Origin: Sipunculus nudus | Taxonomy: Eukaryota; Annelida; Sipuncula; Golfingiida; Sipunculidae | DNA: 64,000 bases | Assembly (NCBI GenBank): GCA_026874595.1 | Contig: CM049313.1 | Coordinates: forward strand, 43,490,659 to 43,554,658 | Reading direction: 5' to 3' | In this document: positions 36,359-48,140 of the stretch, piece after piece | Position numbering within the stretch: the stretch's first letter is position 1 | How the letters are laid out: the number at the start of each line of letters is the position of its first letter | Notes under the pieces: model-generated | What the model was told of the DNA's origin: nothing | The model's input: only the letters and a program-made list of their open reading frames with translations | The model's database searches: none | Program-made: the position numbers and the translations under genes

Positions 36359-36421
36359 CTCTTGGGAAAGGAATGGAATGACTTGTGCAATAATGGCATT
36401 CAACCGCTTGGCTATCTCTGT
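36359..36421 (-). CDS. TLE/gro: Groucho/TLE co-repressor, Q-domain exon (TEIAKRLN...IPFLSQE)
   Basis: This 63-nt minus-strand exon encodes 21 residues, beginning TEIAKRLNAIIAQ and ending VIPFLSQE. It is nearly identical to the TLE/Groucho Q-domain segment at about residues 80-100 of human TLE1; the visible change is Ala-Ile where vertebrates have Thr-Ile-Cys. The acceptor reads 'tatttttcatttcag' and the donor 'gtcagttg', both phase 0, so it joins the preceding EMHKQ exon without disturbing the frame. The leucines and isoleucines (RLNAII, VIPFL) supply hydrophobic heptad positions of the coiled coil through which Groucho tetramerises. A 27.2 kb intron separates it from the exon at 63628, so this is where the gene is most stretched inside the window. 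The run of 21 family-specific residues leaves little room for another identity. Confidence 0.97.
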
Positions 36422-37955
36422 CTGAAATGAAAAATATAGTCATAAATATACAGATCTGTAATGATTTACACCATGCAGTCTTCATGTTTCAACCAGAAAT
36501 GTTGACCTGATCCTTCTTTACATGCTGCAACAATAATTGTTAACACTCTGAACTTGCTAGTATGTCTAAAGAGTAAGGCTGGATTCAAATGAATTATCTT
36601 TGTATAGATGAAGGTGTTGATGAAAGGAAGAACTTTTTAGACTTTGAATTTATACTACAAGGTCTGGGTCCTAATGCATAACCATTATGTGTGTGTACAT
36701 TTAATCCCACCAGTACGGAATGGACACGTGTTGACATCTGGAAGATGAATTTGGTACTGTTAGAATGGTGATTCTTGGGTTAAGGAATAAATAACTTATT
36801 ACACTACTAATATTGAAATGGAGCATGTATATGAGAATAATCACAATTATGAGGATGAGCTCTTTAAAGACCTATGTGCTCTCTGAGTGATGTTAATTAT
36901 TTATTCATCAACATCCATCTCCAGAAGGAGCTGACAGCTTATATTTACAGAGGCAGCTTGTCTACGCTTGTTCTGTATCACTTCAGCTTTTCGTTCATTA
37001 ACAGCTACAGTTTCCTTTCCTCTGTAGGCTCTGCCAGCCCATTTGTTGGCAGCTGATGACTTTTTTACCTCCTTGACAGAAAATTCAGCTGCCCTGTGAC
37101 AGGGAAATTAGGGAACACATTATGCAGTCAACTCCTTTGGACGCATATTTAAATATTAAACTGTATACCACTCCAAGCAATACAGAAACTGCTGAATAGA
37201 ATGTCTTGCACACAGACTAACAGTTAAGTGCAGTTTATCAGGATTTTTTCCCGAAGGCTTTTTGTTTCAGTCATGTAACCATTTTGTAAACATAATTACA
37301 TCTTATAAAGGAGGGGTATATGTATAGAAAGATAAGGGCTGTATATTGATTAAATATAGTTGTGTACCTCATCTCACATGCTAATATAACATGATTCTGA
37401 ATACAGCCCTTAAGTTTGTAAATATGTTATGAAGTGGCTGTTCTCTCAACCAGAGAGACTGGCCCAGACTTCTTGCTGTTGAATAAAGACTTTTTATCAT
37501 CAAACTGGTCTTGGAACTTTGTCGGTCACACGCAACCATAACAGCCTGTGAGAAAATTTGGGACCTCCCTATCCCACCTCATATCAAGTATATGATCTTC
37601 CTATAGTAGAAAAAATAAATAAGGCTAACACACTTTTACTCCATATGTTTAAGTATCACAATATTTTATATCCAAATATTTCCTTATTTGGGAACAAATG
37701 TTAAATAACAGAACAGTAAACAAGGGTATAATACAAGCACTGGTAGACCAAATCATCAGTTGCTAGATCCCCAGACCTGTGAGGGCTAAACACTTATCTA
37801 TACTGTTATTAGGTCACAGGGTCATATAAATATTCATGAGAAAGGTCATCAAGCCATGAAACAGGAGTCTGGCTAGTTCTTGTCACCAGCTGTGAGCTCA
37901 TAAATTAGTTTAAATTTCAAAGTCCTATGTTATTAGGTATCTATTTGTTAAGCAC
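36422..37955. other. Intronic stretch, nothing recognised
   Basis: Unique sequence of mixed composition. The plus-strand frame 36874-37056 shows no signature. No repeat shared with the rest of the window. Confidence 0.4.
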
Positions 37956-38198
37956 AGGGGGGGGGGGGGGGGGGCATGGGGGCATTTCTCCCAGAGGGCC
38001 ACACAACACATCAGAAAGTTAACTGGTTGGCAACATTCATTAAGTTTACTAAATATGAAGATATTATCATAGAATTTACAATTATTATTCAGACAACTTT
38101 ATAATTTTGTGCATATCAAATCCAAAATACATGTTAATATATATTTAAGATACTTCAATTGCTGTGGCAAGATGTGGGCTGTAGTTTGCCCATCCCTA
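37956..38198. mobile_element. hAT-Charlie-like miniature element
   Basis: The right end read on the minus strand is TAGGGATGGGCAAACTACAG followed by CCC, matching the CAGGGGTGGGCAAACT end typical of hAT-Charlie elements. The left end is CAGGGG extended into an 18-G run (37957-37974), then 'catgggggcatttctcccag' and 'gagggccacacaac', also usual for this family. The flanking 8-mers (gttaagca, gctgaaca) match at five of eight positions, so the duplication is decayed. No coding capacity. Confidence 0.6.
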
Positions 38199-38885
38199 GC
38201 TGAACATAGTATTTTGAGAACTGGCCAGTGTTGGTAAGATATTGTAGAATGAATCTTTGTTGAATACAAGATTTAGTGTTTAACAGCTTGAATTAAAGTA
38301 TTTTGAGAGGTAATTGACCTTGGCTTTATTTCATTCTGGTTAAAACTATGTAAAAGGGATGCACACAGACCCTGATTTCTTGCTCTTGGTACCCTGAAGG
38401 AAAAAAATTGAACACATTTAATAGACGTTTAATATGGGGTGTGTCCATCAGGCATGATTTAATCAGTCAAATATGCATACTCAATAAATGGACTATGAAC
38501 ATGTACATAGCCATATTTATATGAAAGAAACGAACTGTGCCATGCCCTAATCATCGATAATGGTTTCATTTTGTTCCAGCATAACTAACAATACTAATAC
38601 GAAATAGTTCTGGCTTCCAGTCTAAACTGGCCATGACATACTTGGAATAATCTCTAGGCCACTGCATGATTGAATCATTTATGCTGATTCATTAATGATT
38701 TAATCATGTCATGTGTTGATAGATGGAATGTCATGCATCTGTTATGGGGAGAACAGTGGTTTACCTTGTCCAACATTACGTCTGCTGACTTTCAGTGGAA
38801 ACATGCAAAGGCATACAGTTAATGAGTACTCTAAATAAAATGCAGTGTCATCTCAAGTAGGACCTCAAGGAACTCACAAGTCCAA
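38199..38885. other. Intronic stretch with paired palindromes at 38666-38707
   Basis: Unique sequence. The notable part is two 13-bp perfect palindromes listed separately. The rest is AT-rich and without recognised features. Confidence 0.4.
38666..38707. promoter_or_regulatory. Two perfect palindromes ATGATTnAATCAT, 29 bp apart
   Basis: ATGATTGAATCAT (38666-38678) and ATGATTTAATCAT (38695-38707) are each perfect 6-1-6 palindromes; 'attcattaatgatt' lies between and into the second. They could bind homodimers of a homeodomain-type factor recognising TGATT. Regulatory role is inference. Confidence 0.35.
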
Positions 38886-39008
38886 AAACTCCATGATTGG
38901 GAGCAACTCATAGGTGCACAATCTCCATGATTCAGAGCAACTCAGAAGTGCACTAACTCCATGAATAAGAGCAACTCTGAAGTGCACTAACTCCATGATT
39001 AAGAGCAT
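38886..39008. repeat. 34-bp minisatellite, nearly four units
   Basis: Units of WAACTCCATGATTNAGAGCA plus ACTCAGAAGTGCAC start at 38886, 38920, 38954 and 38988, all exactly 34 bp apart. The fourth unit is cut after 'aagagca'. Further 'gatctagagca' phrases to about 39095 may be decayed units. Confidence 0.85.
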
Positions 39009-40019
39009 ATGATCATTTTAGGTGATTAAGAGAACCATTTGAATGATCTAGAGCAAATGCAGATAGGCACAATCCTGATGATCTCTAGAGCAAGCCAGGT
39101 TCGCATAGCAAAAACCTGAAAGACAATAAAACTTGAAAGCTGCACAGATTCACATCTGAAAGTTTACGACCCTTCATGTGTTTAACCAGTGATGACATTA
39201 ACATCTGACTGAACAGAATTCCAGACACATAAATCCGCAGAGTTAGCATACATTATATATATACTCCTCTTGGAAAACACATTATTCTCGAAAGAAACAT
39301 CAGTGTGTTTAAACAGACCATGTTAGTCCATGTGTTTCTGCTTTTACCTCTGAACACCAGGTGGCTTCAGCTACTGATAGTGTTGGTCAAAAGAAAAATT
39401 TAGCCAGCAAGTAATGATAGAAAAATTTAGCCATTTAGTAACATCAGAAAAATATATCTGGCAAGTATTATTAGAAAACAGGTTTAAGGGGATTTATTTT
39501 GATCAGAAAGGGCTATAACCTGAAGGTGGCCTAAACTACTGACTGCTGATATAGTTAACCATGGGATAAGAGCAATATGTAGACATTAAGCTGTATTTTC
39601 TTCATTGTTTTTTCTTAAACAATAATTGTTGAACGAGTTAAAAAGTGTCAATCAATAATTAGCACTGATTGCTAACAGTGCTATGGTTCTTTAATATTTC
39701 ATCATTTTGCCTCATGATCCTTGGCATTTTCCTTCACTGATGACACCTTAACCTGCATACCCTTTTCAAGGAGGATATGTTCTTACCCAGGTCTGTTTGA
39801 TGTCAGCTTAGTTTGTTAGCTTGTTGGATTGTTTGGTTGTCAGTGGTAAGAAAGATATTTTGAAAATTTCCACATGGCTGAGATTCAGGCGTATGAAGGC
39901 CACATCAAATTTTTGTCAAGATCAGAATGTTGCAGAATAGTTGGGAATAGTTGACCTTGTTGGAGGTATGCATTCTGCTGTATTCTCTGATTAACGATTA
40001 TTAAAGGACAATTTTCTGG
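39009..40019. other. Intronic stretch, minor repeats
   Basis: 39395-39480 repeats 'agaaaaatttagccagcaagtaat'-like phrases at 30-40 bp spacing (three diverged copies). Otherwise nothing recognised. Confidence 0.4.
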
Positions 40020-40250
40020 CACACCACACGTATGGTTATGCATATTCATTAATATTACCAGAAATACACTCTTTTAAGACATTTCCCATATACCATAGAC
40101 AGTAAAGGATTAACACATTGCAAGAAAAATCATGGAGGCAAACCACAAGTATCTTCATGAATATTCATGAATCTCATTACCAGAAATATGCTCCTAAAAT
40201 AATTGCTATAAGTCACTCAGTATGGAACAGTTTAACTGATAAACATTGTT
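40020..40250. repeat. Diverged tandem duplication, about 124-bp unit
   Basis: The segment starting 'caccacacgtatggttatgc' (about 40021) and the one starting 'aaccacaagtatcttcatga' (about 40141) share 'atattcatnaat', 'attaccagaaata' and matching downstream spacing to 'ggattaacac'/'cagtttaact'. Identity is moderate. Confidence 0.5.
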
Positions 40251-42295
40251 TTTATGGAACCTCCAAGTTAAACGAATTCTGGTGACAAAGCACACGTTCA
40301 TGTACAGTAATATTAAACGTACTATAATGTATCCTTTATGACAAGTGTAATATATTCCTTTCTTCTGTTAATCAAGATAAAGAAAGAAATATGTACAAAT
40401 TTATCATGCTTTCTGTGAATCTAAATTAAAAAAATGATTAATTGAATTAATTAAAATTTATCATGGGTTTCAAAACTTTTAATCTTTAATTATTTGTTAT
40501 TATTTAGTTTTTGTGATACATTTATCTTCCAATCGATCTCCATTTATATTTGTATTTCAGCGTGATCTGAAATCAGGATGAATGTAAGTTATTCTTTCAA
40601 TTACTTTTCATCACCACATTAACAACATGGACTTTCTTTTTGCAGTCCAGACTGCATTAAAATAATCAGACTCCCCCTCATTTATAACGGAGCTAAATCT
40701 GCCTTAGTTAATTCCATTTAATATTACCACCTGTGACACACTGATCACTCACGCCAGGCCACACTGACGACACATCAAGACTAAGTGAACATGAAAATGC
40801 CTTTAATCAAGCAATGTTTAAACTGGACCAAACTTCTTTCTGCGTGTTTAACTATGAGCTTGAGTCTTTTTCTGACGGGGATTAATACCTTCCAACAAAT
40901 GTGATATACTGCAGCCAAATTAAGAACAATGGTATGGATCGGAAACACTATTTGTGATATTACCTTTTTTTTTATGTCTCTGTGTAAATGGAGCCTCTGA
41001 TTTTGTAAATGTGTCCGCGCTTTTTGTCTATTATCTGTGTCTGTTATTTGCAAAAGATCGATATATTGTTGCTCCCAGTTTGAAAGAGCACCGTATCTCG
41101 CTTCATCAAAATGCTGAACATCGGCTATTGGCTCTGACTTTTGTCAGCCAGGTTTGTTCAATGATGTATAAGCCATTACAGACAGGCCTGCACTTTTGGA
41201 ATACACGTCAAGCCTGTAATGCATGTTTCTTTCGCACATGAAATGTGCGCCCACTGGGAAATAACCTGGGCTAACATATGGCATTAAATCCTACACCCAG
41301 GGCAATAATAAGTGGCTCTGATTGCATCAGGCAATAATAAGAACATAACATGCAAGTCGGCAGTCAGGCAGAGTTCCAGCTGTAGTAAGCTTCAAATGGG
41401 ATCTAACTCAATAAGCCCACTAGGGCAAAAGCTCCACTCTTAGGGCTGTGTGGTCTAATCCCTGTTTTGCATGTATGATGGGCCATCAGCCCTGATTGAT
41501 ATGGCCAGCAGAGACCCCCATGCCACCTACGGGGACTCTCAGATTAGACGCAAATGGTGGCAGAATAACTCCCCAAAATCTCCTACCTCAACTGCCAGGA
41601 AGGGCAAAGTAGGGCGCACCCTGCGCAAGGGCCTATGAATGAGAATGAGACCTGCCCCGGAAATGTGCTGTCATTAACTGCACAAGGCACCGGATTGGTC
41701 CTGTAAAGATCTTTGGAAAAGACCGGCTGCCGTAGAACAGATCCAGAGGAAGAAGGAGATAGGAGAGTCTGGGTGGAGGCAATGCCTTTCTGACAGATGC
41801 TCTAAGCAAGTTTTCAACTTCTCTGGGTCCTGCTTAATTAACTCTTTCAAAACCTTGAACAGCCCAGAATACTTTGGAATACATTCATGATTATAGTAAA
41901 AGCTGTTAAATAACAAAGATTAAAATGGAATATATGAAATATTTTACCACATGAATAAAGGAGATTTATAAAATCTAGTAACCCAAGGGATACCTATACA
42001 GATGCTCATTTGAATTCCAAAGGACTTTTATGAAAAATAATTGAAATTTTAATTAAAACAATTTTCATATCCAGGAAAAAAATGGAATATGTGATAAATA
42101 CAGCCATCTGAATCAAAAGTACATCCTGAAGAAGTAACATAAGAATGATTAATATTGCCACAAAACTAAAGGGGATATACCATGAAACAGATGATGACTT
42201 GAATGTTCTGAATGAACCAAATGTCCCGTGGAATACATGATAAATTTTACACTTTTCAGTATAAAACATATCAGCCGTTCATATTATATAAAAAA
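40251..42295. other. Intronic stretch; 40860-41920 is GC-richer and non-repetitive
   Basis: 40860-41920 stands out as complex sequence with balanced composition, including the twelve-base word GGCAATAATAAG twice (41301-41312 and 41330-41341) and 'tttcgcacatgaaatgtgcgcc' near 41231. Open frames here (40781-41053 minus, 40954-41241 plus, 41674-41916 minus) overlap or lack splice context and match nothing I know. 41930-42290 is AT-rich. A possible plus-strand 23-nt exon-like unit at 40561-40583 is discussed in the findings. Confidence 0.4.
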
Positions 42296-44210
42296 ACAAG
42301 GGACCTATGGGTCACTATGCTCAGCTGAAGTTGACCTTGAAGGTAAAAATCTAAAATAATATCAAATGGAGATGCTGTGTAAGAGGAAGAGGTAATAAAG
42401 GCCATGATTGGTTTATATGATTGGTTTGTATTGATGAGCAAGAAATTGTTGCAAATAATATTTTGTGACCTAACCATGTGTTTCCTAATGTTGAAATTGA
42501 AGCATGTGAGCAGTTTGTGAACAAATGATCTGTAATATTACCACGATCATTAGTTGGCTTTTTGATTAACTGTTGACATTTCAGTAGTTTACACATTTGT
42601 TCAACTGAATCTATTTTTTGTATAATATATATTATTAAATATAAATGTATTTTTTTTAATGAAATTTATACAGTTGAAATATAACTAATTAACATCATAA
42701 AACAGGGCAAACAAAGCCTGATCTCAAATTCTGCTGAGGCAGGAAAATAATGAACAAATGTTTGTATTAAATCCTCATTTTTTTATTACATCAATTTTTT
42801 TTATTATAAGTTTATATTTCTATACATTTCCAATATAACATATATATCTGAATATAAAAGTTGATTCATAATTCTTAATTGCATCATCATAAATCTCAAT
42901 CTTGTCAGATAACACCACATCATGCATACAAATGTTTATTTATTTTTTACCACAAAAATATATCTTTTAAATCTGCAAAACAATAAATATCTTGAAATAA
43001 TACTTGATTTAGTTTTCACAATTTTTAAATGTGTCTTTATTTATCCATTATGTGCTTCATATTTTAAAAAATTTAAGCATACTGATCGGTTCAATTATAT
43101 TTGTTAAAATCATTTAAAAGAAAATTGATTTCTTTAAAAATGCCACATTACACAACATTGCATCTTCTGGATTACACCTTGAATTACCTTTTCAAGGAAA
43201 GTTTTTGCATATCGGAGTGGAAACAGCATTACAATGAAGGAGATACAGTGAAAACAATAACAATTACTGCATAACACTTGGTGGGTTGGGTTTGTGGGGG
43301 GGGGGGGGGGGTGATTGGGATGGTGATATGAGAATAACTGTACACCTGTCACAGCAGGGGATCTCCCCCAGTGACTGTAACAAATCAGAAACCCTGGCAT
43401 AGCTGACTTCCATTGACCTGGAGTGGGACCCTGCATCTGTAATCTGTAATCACAGCAAATGACTACAACAGAGCCTCAAGAAAAAATCAAGAACTAGCCT
43501 AATTTTCAAGCTTTTATTTTCAACTTTCAGATTTAAACAAATTAAATATTTATGTTTACATGCTGTGAAAATTAAATCAATGGTACTAACAGAAAAAAAA
43601 CGTGCCATGGTCAAAGTTGGGCAAAATTTAAGGTACTGATTTTATTTTTATGCGATTAACTTAAAAAATTTACAAAATTCAGATCTAATTTTGGGTAAAA
43701 AATTGAATCTTAATTAAACATAGTAATATACTTGGGAAAATAGACTCTAGTTTCAAAATTTTTCATGTTAAGTGAGTAAATATTTTTCCTGATTTTTTAC
43801 AAAGTCCATTATGTTTGGGCCCATAACTTAAAGAATTTATACTTAACAGACTTAATTTCTGGCATGTACATAGAAACTATATAGAGGAATATTTATGGTA
43901 AATATGAGGAAAAACATATGAGTGGTTTTGATATTAGGCAGTCCTGAAGTGTGAAAATAGGTTTTTAATAAAAAATTGAGGTTTTTCCTTAATTTCTCAA
44001 AGGAACGAAGTCGCAAAGACCCAGTTTTCGGCTTGGTAGGAGATCTTGGGGACATCTAACATTATGCTGAATTTTGGATTCCTAGGTCTTATGGTTTCAA
44101 AACGTGCCACATCTACGGACGGACGGACGGACGGACGGACGGACAGACGGACGGACGACGGACAATGGACCACGACTATAGCTCAGATGACTTATAGTCA
44201 GCTGAGCTAA
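42296..44210 (+). mobile_element. 1.9 kb non-autonomous hairpin-ended element, copy 2
   Basis: Direct-orientation near-duplicate of 18328-20239, differing by scattered substitutions and small indels. It ends with a longer pure (GGAC)n run (about 44115-44145), the same hairpin and CTAA at 44210. The homopolymer G run is 16 nt here (43296-43311) against 31 in copy 1. Flanking sequences differ on both sides, so this is an independent insertion rather than part of a larger duplication. No coding sequence; frames at 43134-43436 and 43852-44055 are artefacts shared with copy 1. Confidence 0.85.
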
Positions 44211-45689
44211 TAATAGTGAAAACACCTATATATTTTTTAGTATACTTGTTTTATAATGCAATGTCATGTCCCATGCATATCAACTTTCTAGACATGGCAC
44301 TGCTAAGGGATCACTCCTGGGTAGCAGATTAAATTAATGTTTTTCCCTAAAACTAAAGAAAGAATTAAAACATATGTAATTACCAATTAAATGCCACATG
44401 TATAGAAAGACAGCTCAGCAATGATTGTTGCTGTGAACTAAGTACAGTGGGGGGAGTGCAGGCAGGTCAGAAATCCTCTCAGTTTCATGCAAATCCCACA
44501 AAGCAGGACAACTCAGCCTCGTATAATTAATAGACTGGCCCCCAAGATCCAACTAATCACAGGGGCTGAAATCATTCACCAATTTTACATGCCAGTAGGG
44601 TCTTCATATAACATGTGTCATAATTGCAACTGGTAAACTGCAAACACACACTTTTCCAAGATAATAGCCCTTTTTTGAGGAAAGGTACCCATTCCCCTGA
44701 TGCTTAAATCTTTACTGATTTATAGTCCAAAGAGGACTGAGCAAGAACTTTTTCTTGTCTGTTTTGAGACTTAACTGGTTTCATTTTTTTGGTCTATCAG
44801 GTCCATAACCACCCAGTTTTCAAACCCTTACCTGAAATTACATGAATGGGCTTCTGAGTTTTTGGCAATTTCAGCCCCTGACAAATACCAGTGGACACTG
44901 ATAGATGAGGGGGACAAGGAAGGAAAACAACAGAGATCAAAGAATCACACTGGTGTGAATGATAATGCAGTGAATGATGATGCAAGGTTTGAAATTCCAA
45001 GTGATCCACATGCTCAATGCTTATCTTTCCATGTCCTGGCCTGATAATTTTGACAATTTAATCCCTTGACTGTTCTGTCAAATATTAGATTTTGGAAAAA
45101 TGTCGGACTCTCTTAATAATGACATTTCAGCTGGTACCTCAGTCAGTTTTCAATGGATATTTACCAAATTTCAATGGTGATTACAAAGTTTGACCTTTAG
45201 ATTTGAATTATAAATACGAAGATGTATGACTTAAAAAATTCTGAGTAGAGTATAAAGTTCTTGATGTCAACATCAAGTGATCCTCGGCAGCCCTCCTGAC
45301 ACTGAAGTGTTCAGCAGTTGTAACAATGGGTTTAAAAAATATATGCCCCTATTCTGGTCTGGTGTACACTGGGATATTGTATAATTTGTCATTTACTAAG
45401 TCAGCCGAGTCACTGAAAGATATATTAACAAACACATCCTTCTTCTTCAGTTTTACGTTTAAAAGCATTGTTATCTTGAACAAAATTTCTCTAATGATTC
45501 TGATGATATACTTCAAAGACAGCTCTAAGGTGAGTGGCGTTTGAACCAAAGCAGAGGAGTACAAACTTCTGAAAATATCTGTAAAAGTATGTGTTTTATG
45601 TAAATATGTCAGAAGTTGAACATTCTCTTAGACCAGTAACCTATTATAAAGTGAATGGTAACTTAAGGTTAACCGTAATCAAGGTACCG
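44211..45689. other. Intronic stretch, nothing recognised
   Basis: Unique sequence. Overlapping frames on opposite strands at 44797-45044 and 45326-45564 are not supported as genes. Confidence 0.4.
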
Positions 45690-45855
45690 TAAAACCTCAC
45701 CTCACAACCACCCCATATTAGCGACTACCTCAAAATAACGACCATTATTACACAGTCCCAATTCTTATTGCTCTTTATAAAGAACCTCGCTTAGATTACC
45801 ACCTTGAAAATGCAACCATTTTTCTTGATGTCTGTACTTTAGAGAATTCACTGTA
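45690..45855. mobile_element. GACCACC-type element fragment
   Basis: 'gtaaaacctcacctcacaac' followed by 'caccccatattagcgactac' and 'aaaataacgaccattattac' resembles the flank and units of the array at 22275-22665. The period of about 17-24 bp is visible but decayed. Similar 'tataacgaccacc' repeats are widespread in invertebrate genomes. Confidence 0.45.
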
Positions 45856-47599
45856 CTTCCAAATGTCCCCTTCTGACAGAGAATGACCAAATTTTTTAAA
45901 TGAACACAACATTTTTATTGGAGCCTAACTTGTTGAAATCAATTTGAGACTGACTGTATTACTGAGAAAAATAATATTCCTATGTGAACCATTGTTGTGA
46001 GAGCAGAAGAAAAACATAAAGGCACTGGATAAATCTGTGCAGTAATAAGAGCATATACACATGCTTTATCCTGCATGAGTGTTTACTAAGACAAAAGTCA
46101 ATATTTGAAGAGGTACTACAAGCATACCAGATCCGATGAGAAAAACAGGAAACACTTACAAAATGTAGCTTATCATGGTCAATTAAACCCCCAGCCTGGC
46201 ACTGTGTTTGTTAAACCAATCCCTCAATAGGAAATCGGGTCGGATTAGTCACTGCAGGATCTCACAGACTTTGAACATTGTCAATATATCACATGTAGTA
46301 TAGGTGACAAAACAATACAATTATACATGCTATGTACCTCTTTATAAAAAGTTATCAGTACATATCCCATTTAAATGTCAATTCTACACAGCTACTGTGA
46401 TAACTTTCACACCAGTGTGGGTGATTATACTGTCTACTGTAAAATTCCTAATAGAAGTTGCGACTAGTCATAGGAAACCTAATTATAAACACCATAATTT
46501 TTCACAAAGTCTGGTTGCAACTTGTATTATGCTGTCATTCCCTGATTCTCAGACTCCCATCATCTTTAAATGGACAAATACATTTCCAAAACTCAAACTT
46601 AAATGAAAATACAGTCAAAGTAAACAAAAAGTTAACCAAGGAGGCCTGTGAATTTTGGGGTCTTTTGCAATTGATTCAATTACTGATTCTTTTCCTTCAA
46701 TATAATTGGCAATTTAATTCCTACCTTGAAAGTAAAGACTTATGTGACTTTTTTACCATTTTACCAGAAAAGATGTTAGCAAATTTCAGCAAATAAAAGA
46801 AAAATGTAGCTCTCAATCTATTGTCACCCCCAAATGTGTTTCTATGCAAGTGGAGGTGTCCAACAGTGAATGTTTAAAGTACCAGTAGATTTAGGGCACC
46901 TACACGATAAAGAACTTTGACATCAAAAATGGCTCCGTCATATTTCTAAAGCTCAGAGGGGGTGGGGGCGGTACATGCAAAAAAATAAACGTAATTAATT
47001 GAATCAGAGGTTAATAATAAATTCTTATTTAATTGAGGGCTTGTATTCAAATGCATTGATACTGCAATGCATTGTCACACCCCTATAAATAAGGTAAATA
47101 GCTTTCAATACAGATAACAAACAAATGCTAGCACCACTAGCTAATACATATGACATACTGTGAAGTATCACATATTCTTTGAATTACAGTTGTTGCCTCT
47201 ATGTCTTAATCTATGTAAATAACTGCACATTATGTCTTCAAAACATTTATCAGTCTTTATATACCCTGTTACCTGCTAGTGAAAACCCCCCCTCTTAAAT
47301 TGCCCATGTGTTGCATGAAATTTAGTGAATGTTCAGTACCAATATATGATCTGAAGATCTGAAACATGCTTTACAAAGTTCCAAACCTTTCTCATTTTAA
47401 AATTATGCTAGAAATATTTATTTTTCTAATTGTTAATATAACACCTATGATTCTAACATATTAAAATACAGAGAGCATTAGGAGAATGACAGGGGGGATT
47501 GAATTTGGAGGAAATATGTAAATTTAGGATGAATGCATGTGTGATATGGCACAGCGAGCCTGAAGTAATGAAGATTCACACTATTCAAGTCCTTTTATT
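45856..47599. other. Intronic stretch, nothing recognised
   Basis: Unique, mostly AT-rich. Plus-strand frames at 46304-46606 and 46458-46796 overlap each other and show no family features. Confidence 0.4.
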
Positions 47600-48140
47600 A
47601 CAAATTTTTACTATCATACTTTTTCATTAATTTGATGAATTTTTTTCTTTTCTCTTTATCCCACACTAATTTGTTATGCACCTGCCTGCTTTTAATTTAA
47701 AATTTAAAGGAATCAAAATGTCAAGAATTCAAATTAAAGTTACAGGTGTTCAGTGTACAGGTTCATCACTAAGGTAAAACCAAATAAGCATGATTTAAAC
47801 CATTTTGTTGACACCATGTTTCTGGAAGTGAAAGACTTATATACAAAAAAAATATTAATCATCTTTATTATTATTACTATTTATATATATTGTTAAATTT
47901 TTTGTTAATTTCAATGATTTCAATGAGATTTTCCTTTTTCTGTTTAATCCATTATTATCTGTTATCACCTGCTTACTTATCATGTACATGATTAGAACTT
48001 TGGAGAATTCAAATTAAAGTTACAGGTGTTACGTGCACAGATTCTCCAATCAAGTAAAACTAAATAAGCATGACTTAAATACCATCTCATTATTGCCATT
48101 TTTCAGGAGGCAGATGACCACAGTACAACAAAAATAAGAT
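47600..48140. repeat. Diverged tandem duplication, about 290-bp unit
   Basis: Two direct copies share 'aattcaaattaaagttacag' followed by 'gtgtt' (47728 and 48007), 'taaaaccaaataagcatgat' and upstream 'tttaatccattattatctgttat'-like text. The match is moderate, so the duplication is old. Confidence 0.6.

Noticed and set aside
41674-41916. 80-codon minus frame (…GLFKVLKELIKQDPEKLKTC…)
   Set aside because: Looks superficially protein-like at one end, but the C-terminal half is low quality, there is no splice context, and it falls in the Groucho intron where the known protein needs no extra exon.
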